This document shows, one piece after another, positions 18,856-28,623 of a stretch of DNA of 64,000 nucleotides; position 1 is the first letter of the stretch, and the number at the start of each line of letters is the position of its first letter. The position numbers and the translations under genes are program-made. Origin of the DNA: Agromyces sp. Soil535 (lineage in GTDB: Bacteria > Actinomycetota > Actinomycetes > Actinomycetales > Microbacteriaceae); the NCBI RefSeq assembly GCF_001428255.1, contig NZ_LMRW01000002.1:62001-126000 (forward strand). The letters run 5' to 3'. The notes below the pieces were generated by a model that saw nothing but the letters and a program-made list of their open reading frames with translations, was not told the DNA's origin and made no database searches.

Positions 18856-20371
18856 CCGCCTCACCTCCCAGCCTCGCTCTGACCGCCTCGTGGAATCGCC
18901 GGCCCCGATCGGCGTAGTCGGCGAACTGGTCCATCGACGCCGCCGCCGGCGCGAGGAGCACGGTGTCCCCCGGCTCGGCCACGGTTGCAGCCAGCGCGAC
19001 CGCCTCGGGCATCACCGTCTCAGTGTCCTCGGTGACGACCTCGAAGAGAGGCAGCTCAGGCGCGTGTCGCCTGAACGCCGCGACGAGCGCTGCGCGGTCG
19101 ACCCCGATCACGATCGCCGCCCGCAGCCGGCCGACGTGCGCGGCGACGAGCGCGTCGGCGTCGACGCCCTTCAAGAGCCCGCCGACGATCCAGACGACCT
19201 TCCCGAACGCGCGGAGGGAGGCCTCGGCCGCGTGCGGATTCGTCGCCTTCGAGTCGTCGATCCAGCGGATGCCGCCTGACACCGCCACGGTCTCGATCCG
19301 GTGCGCGTCGAGCCGGAAGTCCCCGAGGGCGTCGTGGATGACACCCACCGGCACGCCGTACGACCGCACGAGCGCGGACGCCGCGAGGATGTTCTGCACG
19401 ATGTGCGGCGCGGCGAGTCCCCGCGGCTCGAGCTCGGCCAGGGTGATGATCTCGAGGGCGGCGGTGCGGCGCTCCTCCAGGAACGCGCGATCGCAGAGGA
19501 TGCCCTCGACGACGCCGAGGTCGCTCGGGCCGGGCACGTCGAGTCCGAACCCGATGGCGCGGGCCCCCTCCTCCACCTCGGCGTCCTCGACCATGTGCAT
19601 GGTCGCCTCGTCGGCGCGGTTGTAGACGCACGCGACCCTGGTGTTCGCGTAGACCGTGGCCTTCGCCGCCCGGTACGCCTCGGGCGAACCGTGCCAGTCG
19701 AGGTGGTCGTCGGCGACGTTGAGCGTGACGCTCGCCCACGGGTGCAGTGCTCCTGGGCCCGTCTTCGGCAGGTGGTGCAGCTGGTAGCTCGAGAGCTCGA
19801 CGACGAGCACGTCGAATCCGCCGGGGTCGCGCACGGCATCGAGCACCGGCACGCCGATGTTGCCGCATGGCGCCGCGCGCAGCCCGTTCGCCGCGAGGAA
19901 CGTCGCCGCGAGTTGTACGGTCGTGGTCTTGCCGTTCGTGCCGGTCACGAGGATCCACTCGGCTGCGTTCACCTTGTCGCGCACGCGCCAGGCGAGCTCG
20001 ATGTCGCCCCACACGGCGACGCCCTTGGCGCCGGCCCACTCGAGCACCGGGTGGTCGGGGTGGAAGCCTGGTGAGGCGACCACGAGCTCGGGCGCGAACC
20101 CGGCGAGCTCGTCGGGCACCGCGTCGAGCGGATGCCGCACCAGTCGTGCCCCGATCACCTCGAGGATGCGGGCGCGGTCGTCGTCGACTTCGGGCGCCAG
20201 CACCAGCACGTCGGCGCCGAGCTCGGTCAGCGTATCGGCGACGGCGAAGCCCGTGACGCCGAGGCCGAGCACTGCGACGCGGAGGCCGCGCCAGTCGGCG
20301 TGCCAGCTCGTGAGCGTCTCGAGGCGCGCGACGATGCCCGAGGCATCCGGATCGGTCAACTCTGCAGCCAT
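18815..20371 (-). CDS. murD: UDP-N-acetylmuramoyl-L-alanine--D-glutamate ligase
   Basis: 518 residues from ATG 20371, which overlaps the mraY end by 16 bp. Motifs: [22 protein letters not shown] loop [38 protein letters not shown], and [12 protein letters not shown], the family signature. It adds D-glutamate to UDP-MurNAc-L-Ala. It is slightly longer than E. coli MurD (438), with an extra N-terminal segment and a C-terminal tail running into ftsW. Confidence 0.95.
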   Translation of the reverse strand: MAAELTDPDASGIVARLETLTSWHADWRGLRVAVLGLGVTGFAVADTLTELGADVLVLAPEVDDDRARILEVIGARLVRHPLDAVPDELAGFAPELVVASPGFHPDHPVLEWAGAKGVAVWGDIELAWRVRDKVNAAEWILVTGTNGKTTTVQLAATFLAANGLRAAPCGNIGVPVLDAVRDPGGFDVLVVELSSYQLHHLPKTGPGALHPWASVTLNVADDHLDWHGSPEAYRAAKATVYANTRVACVYNRADEATMHMVEDAEVEEGARAIGFGLDVPGPSDLGVVEGILCDRAFLEERRTAALEIITLAELEPRGLAAPHIVQNILAASALVRSYGVPVGVIHDALGDFRLDAHRIETVAVSGGIRWIDDSKATNPHAAEASLRAFGKVVWIVGGLLKGVDADALVAAHVGRLRAAIVIGVDRAALVAAFRRHAPELPLFEVVTEDTETVMPEAVALAATVAEPGDTVLLAPAAASMDQFADYADRGRRFHEAVRARLGGEADGDSAPLDPTGEG

Positions 20372-21453
20372 TCGAAGTAGAAGCTCCCGACGCCCGCGGC
20401 GACGAACAGGCCGGCGATGATCCAGAACCGCACCACGATCGTGACCTCGGCCCAGCCCTTCAACTCGAAGTGGTGGTGGATCGGGCTCATCAGGAAGATG
20501 CGCTTGCCTCGGGTGAGCTTGAAGTACGCCCGCTGCACGATGACGGAGCCCGTCTCGATCACGAACAGGCCGCCGATGAGCAGCAGGAGCAGCTCGGTGT
20601 GGCTCACGATCGCGAGCGCGGCCAGCGCCCCGCCGAGCGCGAGCGACCCGGTGTCCCCCATGTAGATGTGCGCGGGGTTGGTGTTCCACCACAGGAACCC
20701 GATGAGGCCGCCGACGATCGCGGTCGCCACGATCGCGATGTCGAGGGGGTCGCGCACGTCATAGCACCGATACGTGTCGCTCGGGTTCAGGTTGTCGCTG
20801 AAGCACGACTGGTTGAACTGCCAGAAGCCGATGATCACGAACGAGCCGATCGCGAGGATCGAGGCGCCGCCGGCCAGGCCGTCGAGCCCGTCGGTGACGT
20901 TCACGCCGTTCGACGCGGCAGCCGTGAGCAGGCAGATCCAGATGACGTAGAGGATGACCCCGACGACCGTGCCGAACACCATGAAGTCGAGCGGGGTGTC
21001 GCGGATGAACGAGATGCTCGTGTCGGCCGGCGTCACGTTCTGCTCGTTCGGGAACTGCAGCGCGAGCAGCGCGAATGCCGCGGCGACGATGACCTGGCCC
21101 GCGACCTTGGCCCATCCTCCGAGGCCCAGGCTCTGCTTCTTTCGCGTCTTCAGGAAGTCGTCGACGAACCCGACCGCACCGAGGCCGACCATCATGAAGA
21201 GGATGAGCATCGCCGACGCGGTCGGCGGCTCGTTGCTCACGAGCAGCGTGGACGTGAAATAACCGAACACGCTGCCGAGGATGAAGATGATGCCGCCCAT
21301 CGTGGGCGTGCCGCGCTTGACGTGGTGGCTCTTCGGCCCGTCGTCGCGGATGAACTGGCCCCATCCGAGGCGCGTGAACAGCCGGATGAACAGCGGCGTG
21401 AGGAACAGCGTGAAGGCGAGCGACAACGCCCCGGCGGTCAGCAGTGCTCTCAC
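20356..21453 (-). CDS. mraY: Phospho-N-acetylmuramoyl-pentapeptide transferase
   Basis: 365 residues from a GTG at 21453 that overlaps the murF stop (GTGA), with GGGAG 10 nt upstream. An ATG three codons earlier would have its SD only 1 nt away. Ten hydrophobic helices are visible. Motifs: [35 protein letters not shown] (the catalytic Asp region), [26 protein letters not shown] and [15 protein letters not shown]. It makes lipid I from UDP-MurNAc-pentapeptide and undecaprenyl phosphate. Confidence 0.96.
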   Translation of the reverse strand: MRALLTAGALSLAFTLFLTPLFIRLFTRLGWGQFIRDDGPKSHHVKRGTPTMGGIIFILGSVFGYFTSTLLVSNEPPTASAMLILFMMVGLGAVGFVDDFLKTRKKQSLGLGGWAKVAGQVIVAAAFALLALQFPNEQNVTPADTSISFIRDTPLDFMVFGTVVGVILYVIWICLLTAAASNGVNVTDGLDGLAGGASILAIGSFVIIGFWQFNQSCFSDNLNPSDTYRCYDVRDPLDIAIVATAIVGGLIGFLWWNTNPAHIYMGDTGSLALGGALAALAIVSHTELLLLLIGGLFVIETGSVIVQRAYFKLTRGKRIFLMSPIHHHFELKGWAEVTIVVRFWIIAGLFVAAGVGSFYFEWLQS

Positions 21454-22862
21454 GCGAACCATTCTCCCAGTCGGTCGCCGAGGTGGCGGAGACCCGCCGA
21501 GTTCGACGATTTCACGAGCACGGTGTCCCCAGGCTGCGCCAGGGAGGTCACCAGGTCGAAGGCCTCGTCGGCGGTCTCGACGTAGGCGGACTCGCCGTCC
21601 CACGAGCCTTCGTTGATGGCCGTGATGTGCAGGCGGCGGGCGCCCTCCCCCACCACGACCAGCTGCGAGATGCCGAGCCGCACGGCGAGCAGGCCGATGC
21701 GATCGTGCTCCTCGCCCGAGAACTCGCCGAGCTCGCTCATCTCGCCGAGCACGGCGATGGTGCGCGTGCCCGGCGCCTGCACCTGCGCGAGCGTCTTGAG
21801 CGCGGCGGCCATGGAGTCGGGGCTCGCGTTGTAGGCGTCGTTGATGACCGTGATGCCATCGCGGCCGCCCATCACCTGCATGCGCCAGCGCTCGGCGAGC
21901 GTGACCGACTCGAGGGCCTCGACGATCGCGTGGAGCGGCACCCCGAGCTCGAGGGATGCCGCGACGGCCGCGAGTGCGTTCATGACGTGATGCTCGCCGA
22001 GCACGCCGAAGCGCACGGGAGCGGACTCGCCGTTCGCGAGCTGCACGGTGAAATCGGTGCCGCGGGCGTGCGCGACGACGTCCGCCGCGCGAACGTCGGC
22101 GCCGGAGCCGAGGCCGAACCACACGACGCGGGCGACGGTGAGCCCGGCCATCGGCACCACGCGGGGGTCGTCGGCGTTCAGCACCGCGACGTCCGTGGCG
22201 AGCAGGTCGGTGACCATCTCGGACTTGGCGCGCACGGTCTGCTCGATGCCGCCGAACTCCCCGGCGTGCGCCAGGCCCACCTTCAGCACGATGCCGACGT
22301 CGGGGCGGGCCATTCGCACCAGGCGCGCGATCTCGCCGACCGCGGAGGCGCCCATCTCGGCGACGAGGAAGCGGGTGTCGGCGCTGAGCTCGAGCATCGT
22401 GACCGGTGCGCCCACCTCGTTGTTGTACGAGGCGCGCGGGGCCACCGTCGGGCCGACCCGCTCGAGCACGGCGCGGAGCAGGTTCTTTGTGGTGGTCTTG
22501 CCGTTCGATCCGGTCACGCCCACGATACGGAGGTCACCGTGCTCTCGCACACGCGCCACGACGTGCGTCGCGAGGGCCCCGAGCGCGTCGACCGTGTCGG
22601 CGACCACGATCTGCGGCACGGCCAGGTCGAGCGGGTGCTCCACCACGATGAGGGCCGCGCCCTGCTCGACCGCCGCGGGAGCGAAGCGGTGCCCGTCGTC
22701 GAACTCGCCGCGCTTGGCGAAGAACACGCCGCCCGGGGCGATCTCACGCGAGTCGGTCGTGACGGTGCCGTCGACGACCGTGCCGGCCGCGGCATCCGTA
22801 CCGTCGAGGTGCAGGGCGCCGCCGACCGCCGAGGCGATCTCGGCGAGCGTGAGTGCGATCAT
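21450..22862 (-). CDS. murF: UDP-MurNAc-tripeptide--D-alanyl-D-alanine ligase
   Basis: 470 residues from ATG 22862 (ATGA overlap with murE). Motifs: [22 protein letters not shown] in the N-terminal domain, ATP loop [28 protein letters not shown], and [19 protein letters not shown]. The last of these is the MurF signature and separates it from MurE. It adds D-Ala-D-Ala to the stem tripeptide. Length is normal. Confidence 0.96.
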   Translation of the reverse strand: MIALTLAEIASAVGGALHLDGTDAAAGTVVDGTVTTDSREIAPGGVFFAKRGEFDDGHRFAPAAVEQGAALIVVEHPLDLAVPQIVVADTVDALGALATHVVARVREHGDLRIVGVTGSNGKTTTKNLLRAVLERVGPTVAPRASYNNEVGAPVTMLELSADTRFLVAEMGASAVGEIARLVRMARPDVGIVLKVGLAHAGEFGGIEQTVRAKSEMVTDLLATDVAVLNADDPRVVPMAGLTVARVVWFGLGSGADVRAADVVAHARGTDFTVQLANGESAPVRFGVLGEHHVMNALAAVAASLELGVPLHAIVEALESVTLAERWRMQVMGGRDGITVINDAYNASPDSMAAALKTLAQVQAPGTRTIAVLGEMSELGEFSGEEHDRIGLLAVRLGISQLVVVGEGARRLHITAINEGSWDGESAYVETADEAFDLVTSLAQPGDTVLVKSSNSAGLRHLGDRLGEWFA

Positions 22863-24406
22863 GCGCTCCAGCCCGCCTCGCGCAATGCCTGCTTCGCGTC
22901 GTCTCTTGCTGAGTACGGGATCTTCACGCCCTTCACCTCGTGGTAGTCCTCGTGGCCCGGGCCGGCGTAGAGGATCGCGTCGCCCTCGCCCGCCAGGCCG
23001 AGCGCCGCCCGGAACGCCGCCCGCGGGTCGGCGATCTCGTGGATCTCGCGGTCGGGCACCGCCTGCCGCGCCCCGGCGATGAGCGCGGCGCGGATGGCCG
23101 CGGGATCCTCCCACCGCGGGTGGAAGTCGGTGATCACGACGACATCGGCGCCGCGCGCGGCGATGGCACCCATCTCACCGCGCTTCGTGGTGTCGCGGTC
23201 GCCGTCGGCGCCGAACAGCATGATCACCCGGCCGGTCGTGAACCGGCGGATGGCGCCGAGGGTCTGCAGGAACGCGTCGGGGCTGTGCCCGTAGTCGATG
23301 TAGACGAGCGGGCCCCGCTCGCCCGAGATGCGCTCGGCGCGGCCTGGGATGTACGCGTCGATGCCGCCGTCGCGCTCGAGCACCTGGGCGATCTGCTCGA
23401 GGTCGTAGCCCGACTCCACGAGCATCACGATCGCGAGCGCCGCGTTCGCGGCCATGTACCAGCCGAGGAGCGGCACGCGGGTCTCGATGCGGCGGCCTCC
23501 GGCGCCCTCGAGCACGAACGACGTGTGCGTGGCCGTCTCATCGAGGACGATGAGGCGCCAGTCCGCGTCGACCTCGGGGTTCGTGGAGAGCGTCGTGACG
23601 GGAATTCGGGACTCCGCGACGAGGCGGAGCCCCCATTCGGAGTCGATCGTGACGACGCCGCGACGCGAGCGCTCGGGCTGGAACAGCTCGCGCTTGGCCT
23701 CGAAGTAGACGTCCATCGACGCGTAGTCGTCGAGGTGGTCGTGCGTGAGGTTCGTGAATCCGACCACGTCGAAGACGAGCCCGTCGACGCGGTGCCGCGA
23801 GAGCGCCTGAGCCGACACCTCCACCCCGACGGCGCGCACGTCCACCTCTCGCATGCGGGCGAGCAGGGCGTGCAGCTCGCTCGCCTCCGGCGTCGTGAGC
23901 GAGCTCGTGACCGCCTCGTCGCCGATGCGCCGCTCGGCGGTCGACGTCAGGCCCGCGACGACGCCGAGCTGGCGGAGGATGCCGTAGAGCAGGTACACGA
24001 CGCTCGTCTTGCCGTTCGTTCCGGTCACCGCGAAGAGCGTGGCGGGGTTCTCCGCCGTGCGGTGGATCCAGGCCGCCACCTCGCCGAGGGCGGCGCGCGC
24101 GTCGGGCGTGACCAGGATCGGAAGGCCGGCATCGGCGGCGAGCTCGACGCCCGCGGCATCCGTGAGCACGGCGACCGCGCCGGCGTCGCGGGCGGCCGGG
24201 GCGAACGACGCGCCGTGCGCATTGCGGCCGGGCACGCCCACGTAGAGGTCGCCGGGGCGGACCGCCGACGAGGCGAGCACCACACCGGTCACCTCGAGGT
24301 CGTCGATGTCGCCGTGCACCTCGAACTCGAACGTCTCGGCCAGGCCGTGGAGCGATCGGGGGCTCGGATGCCGCGGCCGGAGGGCCGTGGGAGGCGATCC
24401 GGTCAC
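22859..24406 (-). CDS. murE: MurE-type ligase (UDP-MurNAc-L-Ala-D-Glu--amino acid ligase) with atypical selectivity motif
   Basis: 515 residues from GTG. The three Mur domains are intact: N-terminal substrate domain, ATP loop [14 protein letters not shown] (residues 127-140) and a C-terminal domain. It adds the third stem-peptide residue. The amino-acid selectivity motif, DNPR in DAP-adding enzymes, reads DFHPRWEDP at 427-435. Nearby consensus segments also differ: FGADGDRD at 398-405, DYGHSPDA at 371-378 and AGPGHEDY at 481-488, where Lys is usual in AGKGHEDY. The acceptor amino acid is therefore unclear. It may be Lys, ornithine, diaminobutyrate or homoserine, as found in group B peptidoglycans of Microbacteriaceae. 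13 bp separate it from ftsI. Confidence 0.93.
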   Translation of the reverse strand: MTGSPPTALRPRHPSPRSLHGLAETFEFEVHGDIDDLEVTGVVLASSAVRPGDLYVGVPGRNAHGASFAPAARDAGAVAVLTDAAGVELAADAGLPILVTPDARAALGEVAAWIHRTAENPATLFAVTGTNGKTSVVYLLYGILRQLGVVAGLTSTAERRIGDEAVTSSLTTPEASELHALLARMREVDVRAVGVEVSAQALSRHRVDGLVFDVVGFTNLTHDHLDDYASMDVYFEAKRELFQPERSRRGVVTIDSEWGLRLVAESRIPVTTLSTNPEVDADWRLIVLDETATHTSFVLEGAGGRRIETRVPLLGWYMAANAALAIVMLVESGYDLEQIAQVLERDGGIDAYIPGRAERISGERGPLVYIDYGHSPDAFLQTLGAIRRFTTGRVIMLFGADGDRDTTKRGEMGAIAARGADVVVITDFHPRWEDPAAIRAALIAGARQAVPDREIHEIADPRAAFRAALGLAGEGDAILYAGPGHEDYHEVKGVKIPYSARDDAKQALREAGWSA

Positions 24407-24419
24407 GAACCCAACTTTC

Positions 24420-26216
24420 TCACCAGGTGGCTGGCAGCTCGGGCGCCGGGGCGCCGGATGGAACCGTCCGGTACTTCTTCAGCACCTGGCTCATCACCTG
24501 TTGGAAGACGGGAGCCGATGCGGCGGACGAGTTCATCTTAACGGGATTCATGATGCTCACCGAAACGACGAACTCGGGATCGTCGGCGGGAGCGAAGCCC
24601 GAGACCGACACGAGGTAGCCGGACAGGTAGCCGCCGTTGCCGTCGGGCACCTGTGCGGTGCCCGTCTTGGCAGCGACACGGTACCCCGGGATCTCCCACT
24701 CGTCGGCGAGCCACCCCTCGAGGTACACGCGCTCGAGCATCTGGCTGGTCTGGTCGGCCGCCGTCTCCGAGACGACGCGGGTCCCGGAGGGCAACGGCAC
24801 GGTCTCGTCGCCACAGCCGTCGACGAGTCGCACCGGCATCCGCACGCCCCCGTTGGCGATGGCCTGGTACGCGCTCGCGAGCTGCACGGCCGTCGTCGTG
24901 AGGCCCTGGCCGAACATGGTCGCGTACTTCGTCTGGTTGTCCCACTCCTCGGGCCCGCCGTGCAGGTCGCCCGGCTCCTCGCCGGGGAAGCCGACCTCGG
25001 TGCGCTCGCCGAGCCCGAATGCGAGCAAGCGGTCGTAGCGCTCCTGGTCGGAGAGTCGCTCGCCGAACTGCGACATGCCGGTGTTCGACGATTCGATGAG
25101 CACGCCCGTGAGCGTCAGCCGCTCGTCTCCGTGGGAGAAGCTGTCGTTGATGTTCGCGCCGTTCGGCGGCAGGTAACGGTACGGCGCGACGATCTGGCTG
25201 AGCGCGTCGGCCTTGCCGGCGTCGATGACGGATGCCGCAGTGATCGCCTTGAACGTGGAGCCCGGCTCGAACGGCGCCGTGAACGAGCGTGAGCCGCGGT
25301 CGCCCTCTGCGGTGGCGGCCGGGTCGTTCGGGTCGACCGTCGGCACGTCGGCGACGGCGAGCAGCCGCCCCGTCTTCGCCTCCATCACGGTGACCGTGGC
25401 CCAGTCCGCGCCGACGGCCTGCACCTGCGCCTCGGCGATGCGCTGCACCATCCACTGCAGGTCGGAGTCGATCGCGAGGTGCAGGGTGCCGCCGTCGCGC
25501 GCCTGCGTGTGGATCGTCTCGGTGCCGGGGATCTGCACCCAGTCCTCGAGGCTGTGCAGGTAGCTGAGTTCGCCGTTCTCGCCCGCGAGGCACTCGTCCT
25601 CCGACAGCTCGACACCTGCGAGGGGCTCGCCGTCGTCGTCGCGGACGAACCCGAGCAGGTTGCCGGCGACGGCGCCGTTCGGATAGCTGCGGCTCGGGTG
25701 CTCCCACGGCACGACCCATGGGATGTCGAGCTCCTTGACCTTCTCGTACGTCGCGGTGTCGACGAGCTTGGCGACGTACGCGAAGTCCGACTCGGGGTTC
25801 TCCGCGAGCGCTTGCGTGATGATCGCCTGCACCTGCTCGCCCGTGAGGCCGAGCACGGCGCCGAGCTCGGCGGCCGACTGCTCGAGGGGCACGTCGACGC
25901 GCGTGGTCTCCGCGGGGTCGGCCGGGTCGGGCTCCTCGCGCACGATCGGCCCGGCGGCGGCGTTCTTCGGCGAGACGGCGATGTCATAGCGCATCACGCT
26001 GTCAGCGAGCACGATCCCGTTCGCGTCGACGACGTCGCCGCGGGCGCCGTAGACGGTGACCGTGGTGGATCGCCGACCCTGCGCCTCCTCGCTGAGCTCG
26101 GCGGCACGCACGACCTGGAGATCGACGAGCCGCACCACGAAGACCCCCACGAGCGCCACCAGCATCACGGCGGCGAGGAGGATCCGACGCATCGGGTGCC
26201 GGCTCGTGCGGTTCAT
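24420..26216 (-). CDS. ftsI: Septal transpeptidase FtsI (penicillin-binding protein, class B)
   Basis: 598 residues from ATG 26216, with GAGGAAGG 5 nt upstream. A short basic cytoplasmic tail is followed by a membrane anchor (ILLAAVMLVALVGVFVVRLV), then the PBP dimerisation domain and the transpeptidase. Active-site motifs: STFK with S320 and K323, SSN in ESSNTGMSQ, and KTG in AAKTGTAQ. It cross-links septal peptidoglycan with FtsW as partner polymerase. No PASTA domain follows. The 20-bp gap to ftsL fits one operon. Confidence 0.95.
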   Translation of the reverse strand: MNRTSRHPMRRILLAAVMLVALVGVFVVRLVDLQVVRAAELSEEAQGRRSTTVTVYGARGDVVDANGIVLADSVMRYDIAVSPKNAAAGPIVREEPDPADPAETTRVDVPLEQSAAELGAVLGLTGEQVQAIITQALAENPESDFAYVAKLVDTATYEKVKELDIPWVVPWEHPSRSYPNGAVAGNLLGFVRDDDGEPLAGVELSEDECLAGENGELSYLHSLEDWVQIPGTETIHTQARDGGTLHLAIDSDLQWMVQRIAEAQVQAVGADWATVTVMEAKTGRLLAVADVPTVDPNDPAATAEGDRGSRSFTAPFEPGSTFKAITAASVIDAGKADALSQIVAPYRYLPPNGANINDSFSHGDERLTLTGVLIESSNTGMSQFGERLSDQERYDRLLAFGLGERTEVGFPGEEPGDLHGGPEEWDNQTKYATMFGQGLTTTAVQLASAYQAIANGGVRMPVRLVDGCGDETVPLPSGTRVVSETAADQTSQMLERVYLEGWLADEWEIPGYRVAAKTGTAQVPDGNGGYLSGYLVSVSGFAPADDPEFVVSVSIMNPVKMNSSAASAPVFQQVMSQVLKKYRTVPSGAPAPELPATW

Positions 26217-26236
26217 TCGGGCCTTCCTCGCGGTGA

Positions 26237-26818
26237 TCAGTGCGTGGCGGGAGTCGGCAGGCCGTCGGCGGGCGGCGCGACCTGCGGCACAGCGGGTGCG
26301 GCGGCCGACGCCTCCTCCGGAGTCCCCCCGCTCGGAGTCTGCCCCGCCTGCTGTTCGGTGACGAGCGGCACGCCGTCGAGGAGCGCATTCGGCACGAGCG
26401 GTGCGGATGCCGCGGCGCCGCCGGTCGCGGCGGTCGGCTCGCCGAGCACCACGCCGTCGGAGAGCCGGAGGTACACCGGGTTCGCGTTGGGCACCATGCC
26501 GAGCGCCTCGGCGTTCTCGGCGAGGTACTGCGGCGACTCGACCCGGTCGAGGTCCTCGGCGAGCTTCTGCTCCTCGCGCGCGAGCTCGGCCTGCTGCACC
26601 TGGTAGGCGTCGATCTCGTACGCGCCCTGCGCGACCGCGATCGACAGCAGCAGCTGGGCGACGACGATCAGCGCCACTCCCCCCAGCGCGATGATCGCGT
26701 ACGCGAGGCGCGGCTTCGTGCGACGCCCGGGCTCGGGAGCCGGACGCAGCCGGCGCTCGGGCTTCGGCGACGGGCTCCTTCGCGGTGCGGGGAGGGAGCG
26801 GGCCGGCAGCGCGGTCAT
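26237..26818 (-). CDS. ftsL: FtsL-like septum formation initiator
   Basis: 193 residues. A basic, Pro-rich cytoplasmic N terminus (about 1-35) leads to one transmembrane helix (YAIIALGGVALIVVAQLLLS) and a short coiled coil (about 68-100, QQAELAREEQKLAEDLDRV) ending in a LGMVPNANPVYL motif. An Ala/Pro/Gly-rich extracytoplasmic tail of about 70 residues follows. Size, topology and position between rsmH and ftsI identify it as FtsL (Rv2164c counterpart). FtsL connects FtsQ/FtsB with FtsW-FtsI. ATGA overlap with rsmH. Confidence 0.88.
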   Translation of the reverse strand: MTALPARSLPAPRRSPSPKPERRLRPAPEPGRRTKPRLAYAIIALGGVALIVVAQLLLSIAVAQGAYEIDAYQVQQAELAREEQKLAEDLDRVESPQYLAENAEALGMVPNANPVYLRLSDGVVLGEPTAATGGAAASAPLVPNALLDGVPLVTEQQAGQTPSGGTPEEASAAAPAVPQVAPPADGLPTPATH

Positions 26819-27768
26819 GACGGCCTCCGCAGTCGTTCTGCGGCACGCAGGCGCACGGGCTTCGCACGCGGGTTCTCCGCCTGCTCGGACTCGCTCGCGA
26901 GCTCCGCGCCCCGGACGAGGAGGCGGAACTGCGGTCGGTGCTCCGGCAGCTCCATCGGGAGCCCGGCCGGGGCCGTCGAGCTGGACGCCGCCTGGAGCAC
27001 GCGCTTGACGATGCGGTCCTCGAGGGACTGGTACGCCAGCACGACGATCCGGCCGCCGACGGCGATCGTGTCGAGTGCGGCCGGCATCGCGCGCTGGAGC
27101 ACAGACAACTCCTCGTTCACCTCGATCCGCAGCGCCTGGAAGACCCGCTTGGCCGGATGCCCCGCCCGCTGCACGGCGGCAGGCGTCGCATCCGTCAGGA
27201 TGGCCACCAGCTGCCCGGAGCGCGTGATCGGCGACTCGGACCTGGCGCGCACGATCGCGCGCGCATAGCGCGCCGCGAGCTTCTCCTCCCCGTAGTCGTG
27301 GAAGATGCGGCGGAGCTCCTCCTCGCTCGACTCCGCGATCACGTCGGCGGCGGTACGGCCCCGCGTGGAGTCCATGCGCATGTCGAGCGGCGCGTCCTTC
27401 GCGTAGGCGAAGCCGCGCTCCGCGCGGTCGAGCTGCAGCGACGAGACGCCGAGGTCGAACAGGACCCCCTGCACCTCGTCGAAGCCCTCGGCGCGCACCG
27501 CCTCGCCGATCCCGTCGTACACCGTGTGCACGAAGCGCACCCGGCCTCCGAACTTCGCAAGCCGTTCGCGGGCGATCGCGAGGGCGTCGGTGTCGCGATC
27601 GAGGCCGATGACCGTGAGCTCCGGGAACCGCTCGAGGAAGGCGCTGGCGTGGCCGCCCATCCCGAGCGTGGCGTCGACGAGCACCGCGCCGTCCGCCTCG
27701 AGGGCCGGTGCGAGCAGCTCGATCGTGCGTTCGAGCATGACCGGGGTGTGGATGCGTTCGATGTCCAT
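26815..27768 (-). CDS. rsmH: 16S rRNA (cytosine-1402-N4)-methyltransferase
   Basis: 317 residues from ATG 27768. Motifs: HTPVMLERTIELL at the start, LVDATLGMGGHASAFLE (SAM motif I), VIGLDRDTDALAIA, FDLGVSSLQLDRAERGFAY, PLDMRMD, and FQALRIEVNEEL of the MraW family. It methylates C1402 of 16S rRNA. It lies 103 bp downstream of mraZ in the same transcript, as in nearly all bacteria. Confidence 0.96.
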   Translation of the reverse strand: MDIERIHTPVMLERTIELLAPALEADGAVLVDATLGMGGHASAFLERFPELTVIGLDRDTDALAIARERLAKFGGRVRFVHTVYDGIGEAVRAEGFDEVQGVLFDLGVSSLQLDRAERGFAYAKDAPLDMRMDSTRGRTAADVIAESSEEELRRIFHDYGEEKLAARYARAIVRARSESPITRSGQLVAILTDATPAAVQRAGHPAKRVFQALRIEVNEELSVLQRAMPAALDTIAVGGRIVVLAYQSLEDRIVKRVLQAASSSTAPAGLPMELPEHRPQFRLLVRGAELASESEQAENPRAKPVRLRAAERLRRPS

Positions 27769-27871
27769 GATTCCGCCCTGTCTTCGGGGCCTCGGGTCCC
27801 GATCCCCATCCGTTCGTCCTGATGCGGGGAAGTGCACCAGGCGCGGCCGGCTGGGAGTCGGGGCCCGAGGA

Positions 27872-28303
27872 CTAGAAGAGTCCGGGGATCACCTCCTCCG
27901 CCGTTTCCGCGAAGGCCGCCTCCTGCTCGGCGAGGTATGTGTGCCACGCCGTCGCATCCCAGATCTCCACCCGGCTGCCTGCACCGATGACCGTGAGGTC
28001 CCGGTCGAGCCCCGCGTAACCGCGGAGCGTGGCGGGGATGGTGACCCGATGCTGCTTGTCGGGGGTCTCCGCGGATGCCCCCGAGAGGAAGACGCGCATG
28101 TAATCGCGCGCCTGCTTGCTCGTGACCGGGGCTTGGCGGATCTTGTCGCTCATGCTCTCGAACTCCCGTGCGCTGAACACGTAGATGCAGCGCTCCTGCC
28201 CGCGCGTGAGCACGAGGCCGCTCGACAGCTCCTCCCGGAACTTCGCCGGAAGAATGACTCGGCCCTTCTCATCGAGCTTCGGCTCGTAGGTCCCGAGGAA
28301 CAC
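27872..28303 (-). CDS. mraZ: Transcriptional regulator MraZ
   Basis: 143 residues from GTG 28303, the standard length. The start is fixed by GGAGGAAAGGGGG upstream and by the family N terminus [19 protein letters not shown]. There are two AbrB/SpoVT-like SWIM domains, each with a DxxxR-type motif (DEKGRVILP at about 11-19 and DKQHRVTIP in the second half). MraZ is the first gene of dcw and binds repeats in its own promoter. Three such boxes with 10-bp period are seen at 28341-28366. Confidence 0.95.
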   Translation of the reverse strand: MFLGTYEPKLDEKGRVILPAKFREELSSGLVLTRGQERCIYVFSAREFESMSDKIRQAPVTSKQARDYMRVFLSGASAETPDKQHRVTIPATLRGYAGLDRDLTVIGAGSRVEIWDATAWHTYLAEQEAAFAETAEEVIPGLF

Positions 28304-28340
28304 CGCACCACCCCCTTTCCTCCGGCCAGGATCCAGGTGG

Positions 28341-28366
28341 CCCCACTTTACTCCACTCCCATCCAC
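28341..28366 (-). promoter_or_regulatory. Three MraZ-type boxes at 10-bp period
   Basis: On the coding strand GTGGAT (28366-28361), GTGGAG (28356-28351) and GTGGGG (28346-28341) are repeated at exactly 10-bp spacing, i.e. on one helical face. Two lie between -35 and -10 and the third overlaps the end of the -10. This matches the TGGGN direct repeats with 5-nt spacers described for E. coli MraZ. The third box with its flank reads AAAGTGGGG, similar to the AAAGTG site reported for mollicute MraZ. Autorepression is the expected effect. Confidence 0.75.
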
Positions 28367-28373
28367 CGATCAA
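28345..28373 (-). promoter_or_regulatory. mraZ / dcw promoter
   Basis: TTGATC (28373-28368), a 17-bp spacer, and TAAAGT (28350-28345): the best sigma-70-type promoter in the window. The expected start point is near 28338, giving a leader of about 35 nt with a strong SD before the GTG at 28303. It drives mraZ, rsmH, ftsL, ftsI and probably further mur genes. Confidence 0.75.
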
Positions 28374-28575
28374 CGACATTCGCTCGCGATCGGGCATTCC
28401 GAGGTGGGAGATCCCTGTGAATACGGGCCGACGAGGCGATGGAGGAGAGTGGAGGGAGTTCACGCCCCGGTGCTGCCGCCTGGGCGTGACGGCGCTCGGA
28501 GCCGGGCGGATGCCGCGTGATCAGGCCGCGGGTTCCTCCGGGCCGCGCCCCCCGCCCGTCCTGGAACGACGAAGA
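28374..28575. other. Intergenic remainder upstream of the mraZ promoter
   Basis: About 200 bp between the mraZ -35 and the terminator of the DUF3040 gene. I see no credible ORF and no further promoter. One copy of the over-represented octamer CGGATGCC lies at 28507-28514. Confidence 0.4.
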
Positions 28576-28601
28576 ACGGGCCGATCCGAAGATCGACCCG
28601 T
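28576..28601 (-). terminator. Terminator hairpin with UUCG tetraloop after the DUF3040 gene
   Basis: On the minus-strand transcript an 11-bp stem (ACGGGUCGAUC / GAUCGGCCCGU, with one G-U pair) closes a C(UUCG)G tetraloop, the most stable RNA tetraloop known. It is followed by UCUUCGUCGUU. It lies 23 nt after the DUF3040 stop and separates that gene from the mraZ promoter. Confidence 0.75.
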
Positions 28602-28623
28602 CGAAGTGGTGGGAAGTGGAGGG

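Noticed and set aside
20372-20692. N-terminal extension of murD into mraY
   Set aside because: The extra translation matches no Mur domain; ATG 20371 gives the expected N terminus and a normal 16-bp overlap.
28269-28463. Short open frame upstream of mraZ
   Set aside because: It overlaps the mraZ promoter and boxes and has no similarity or SD.
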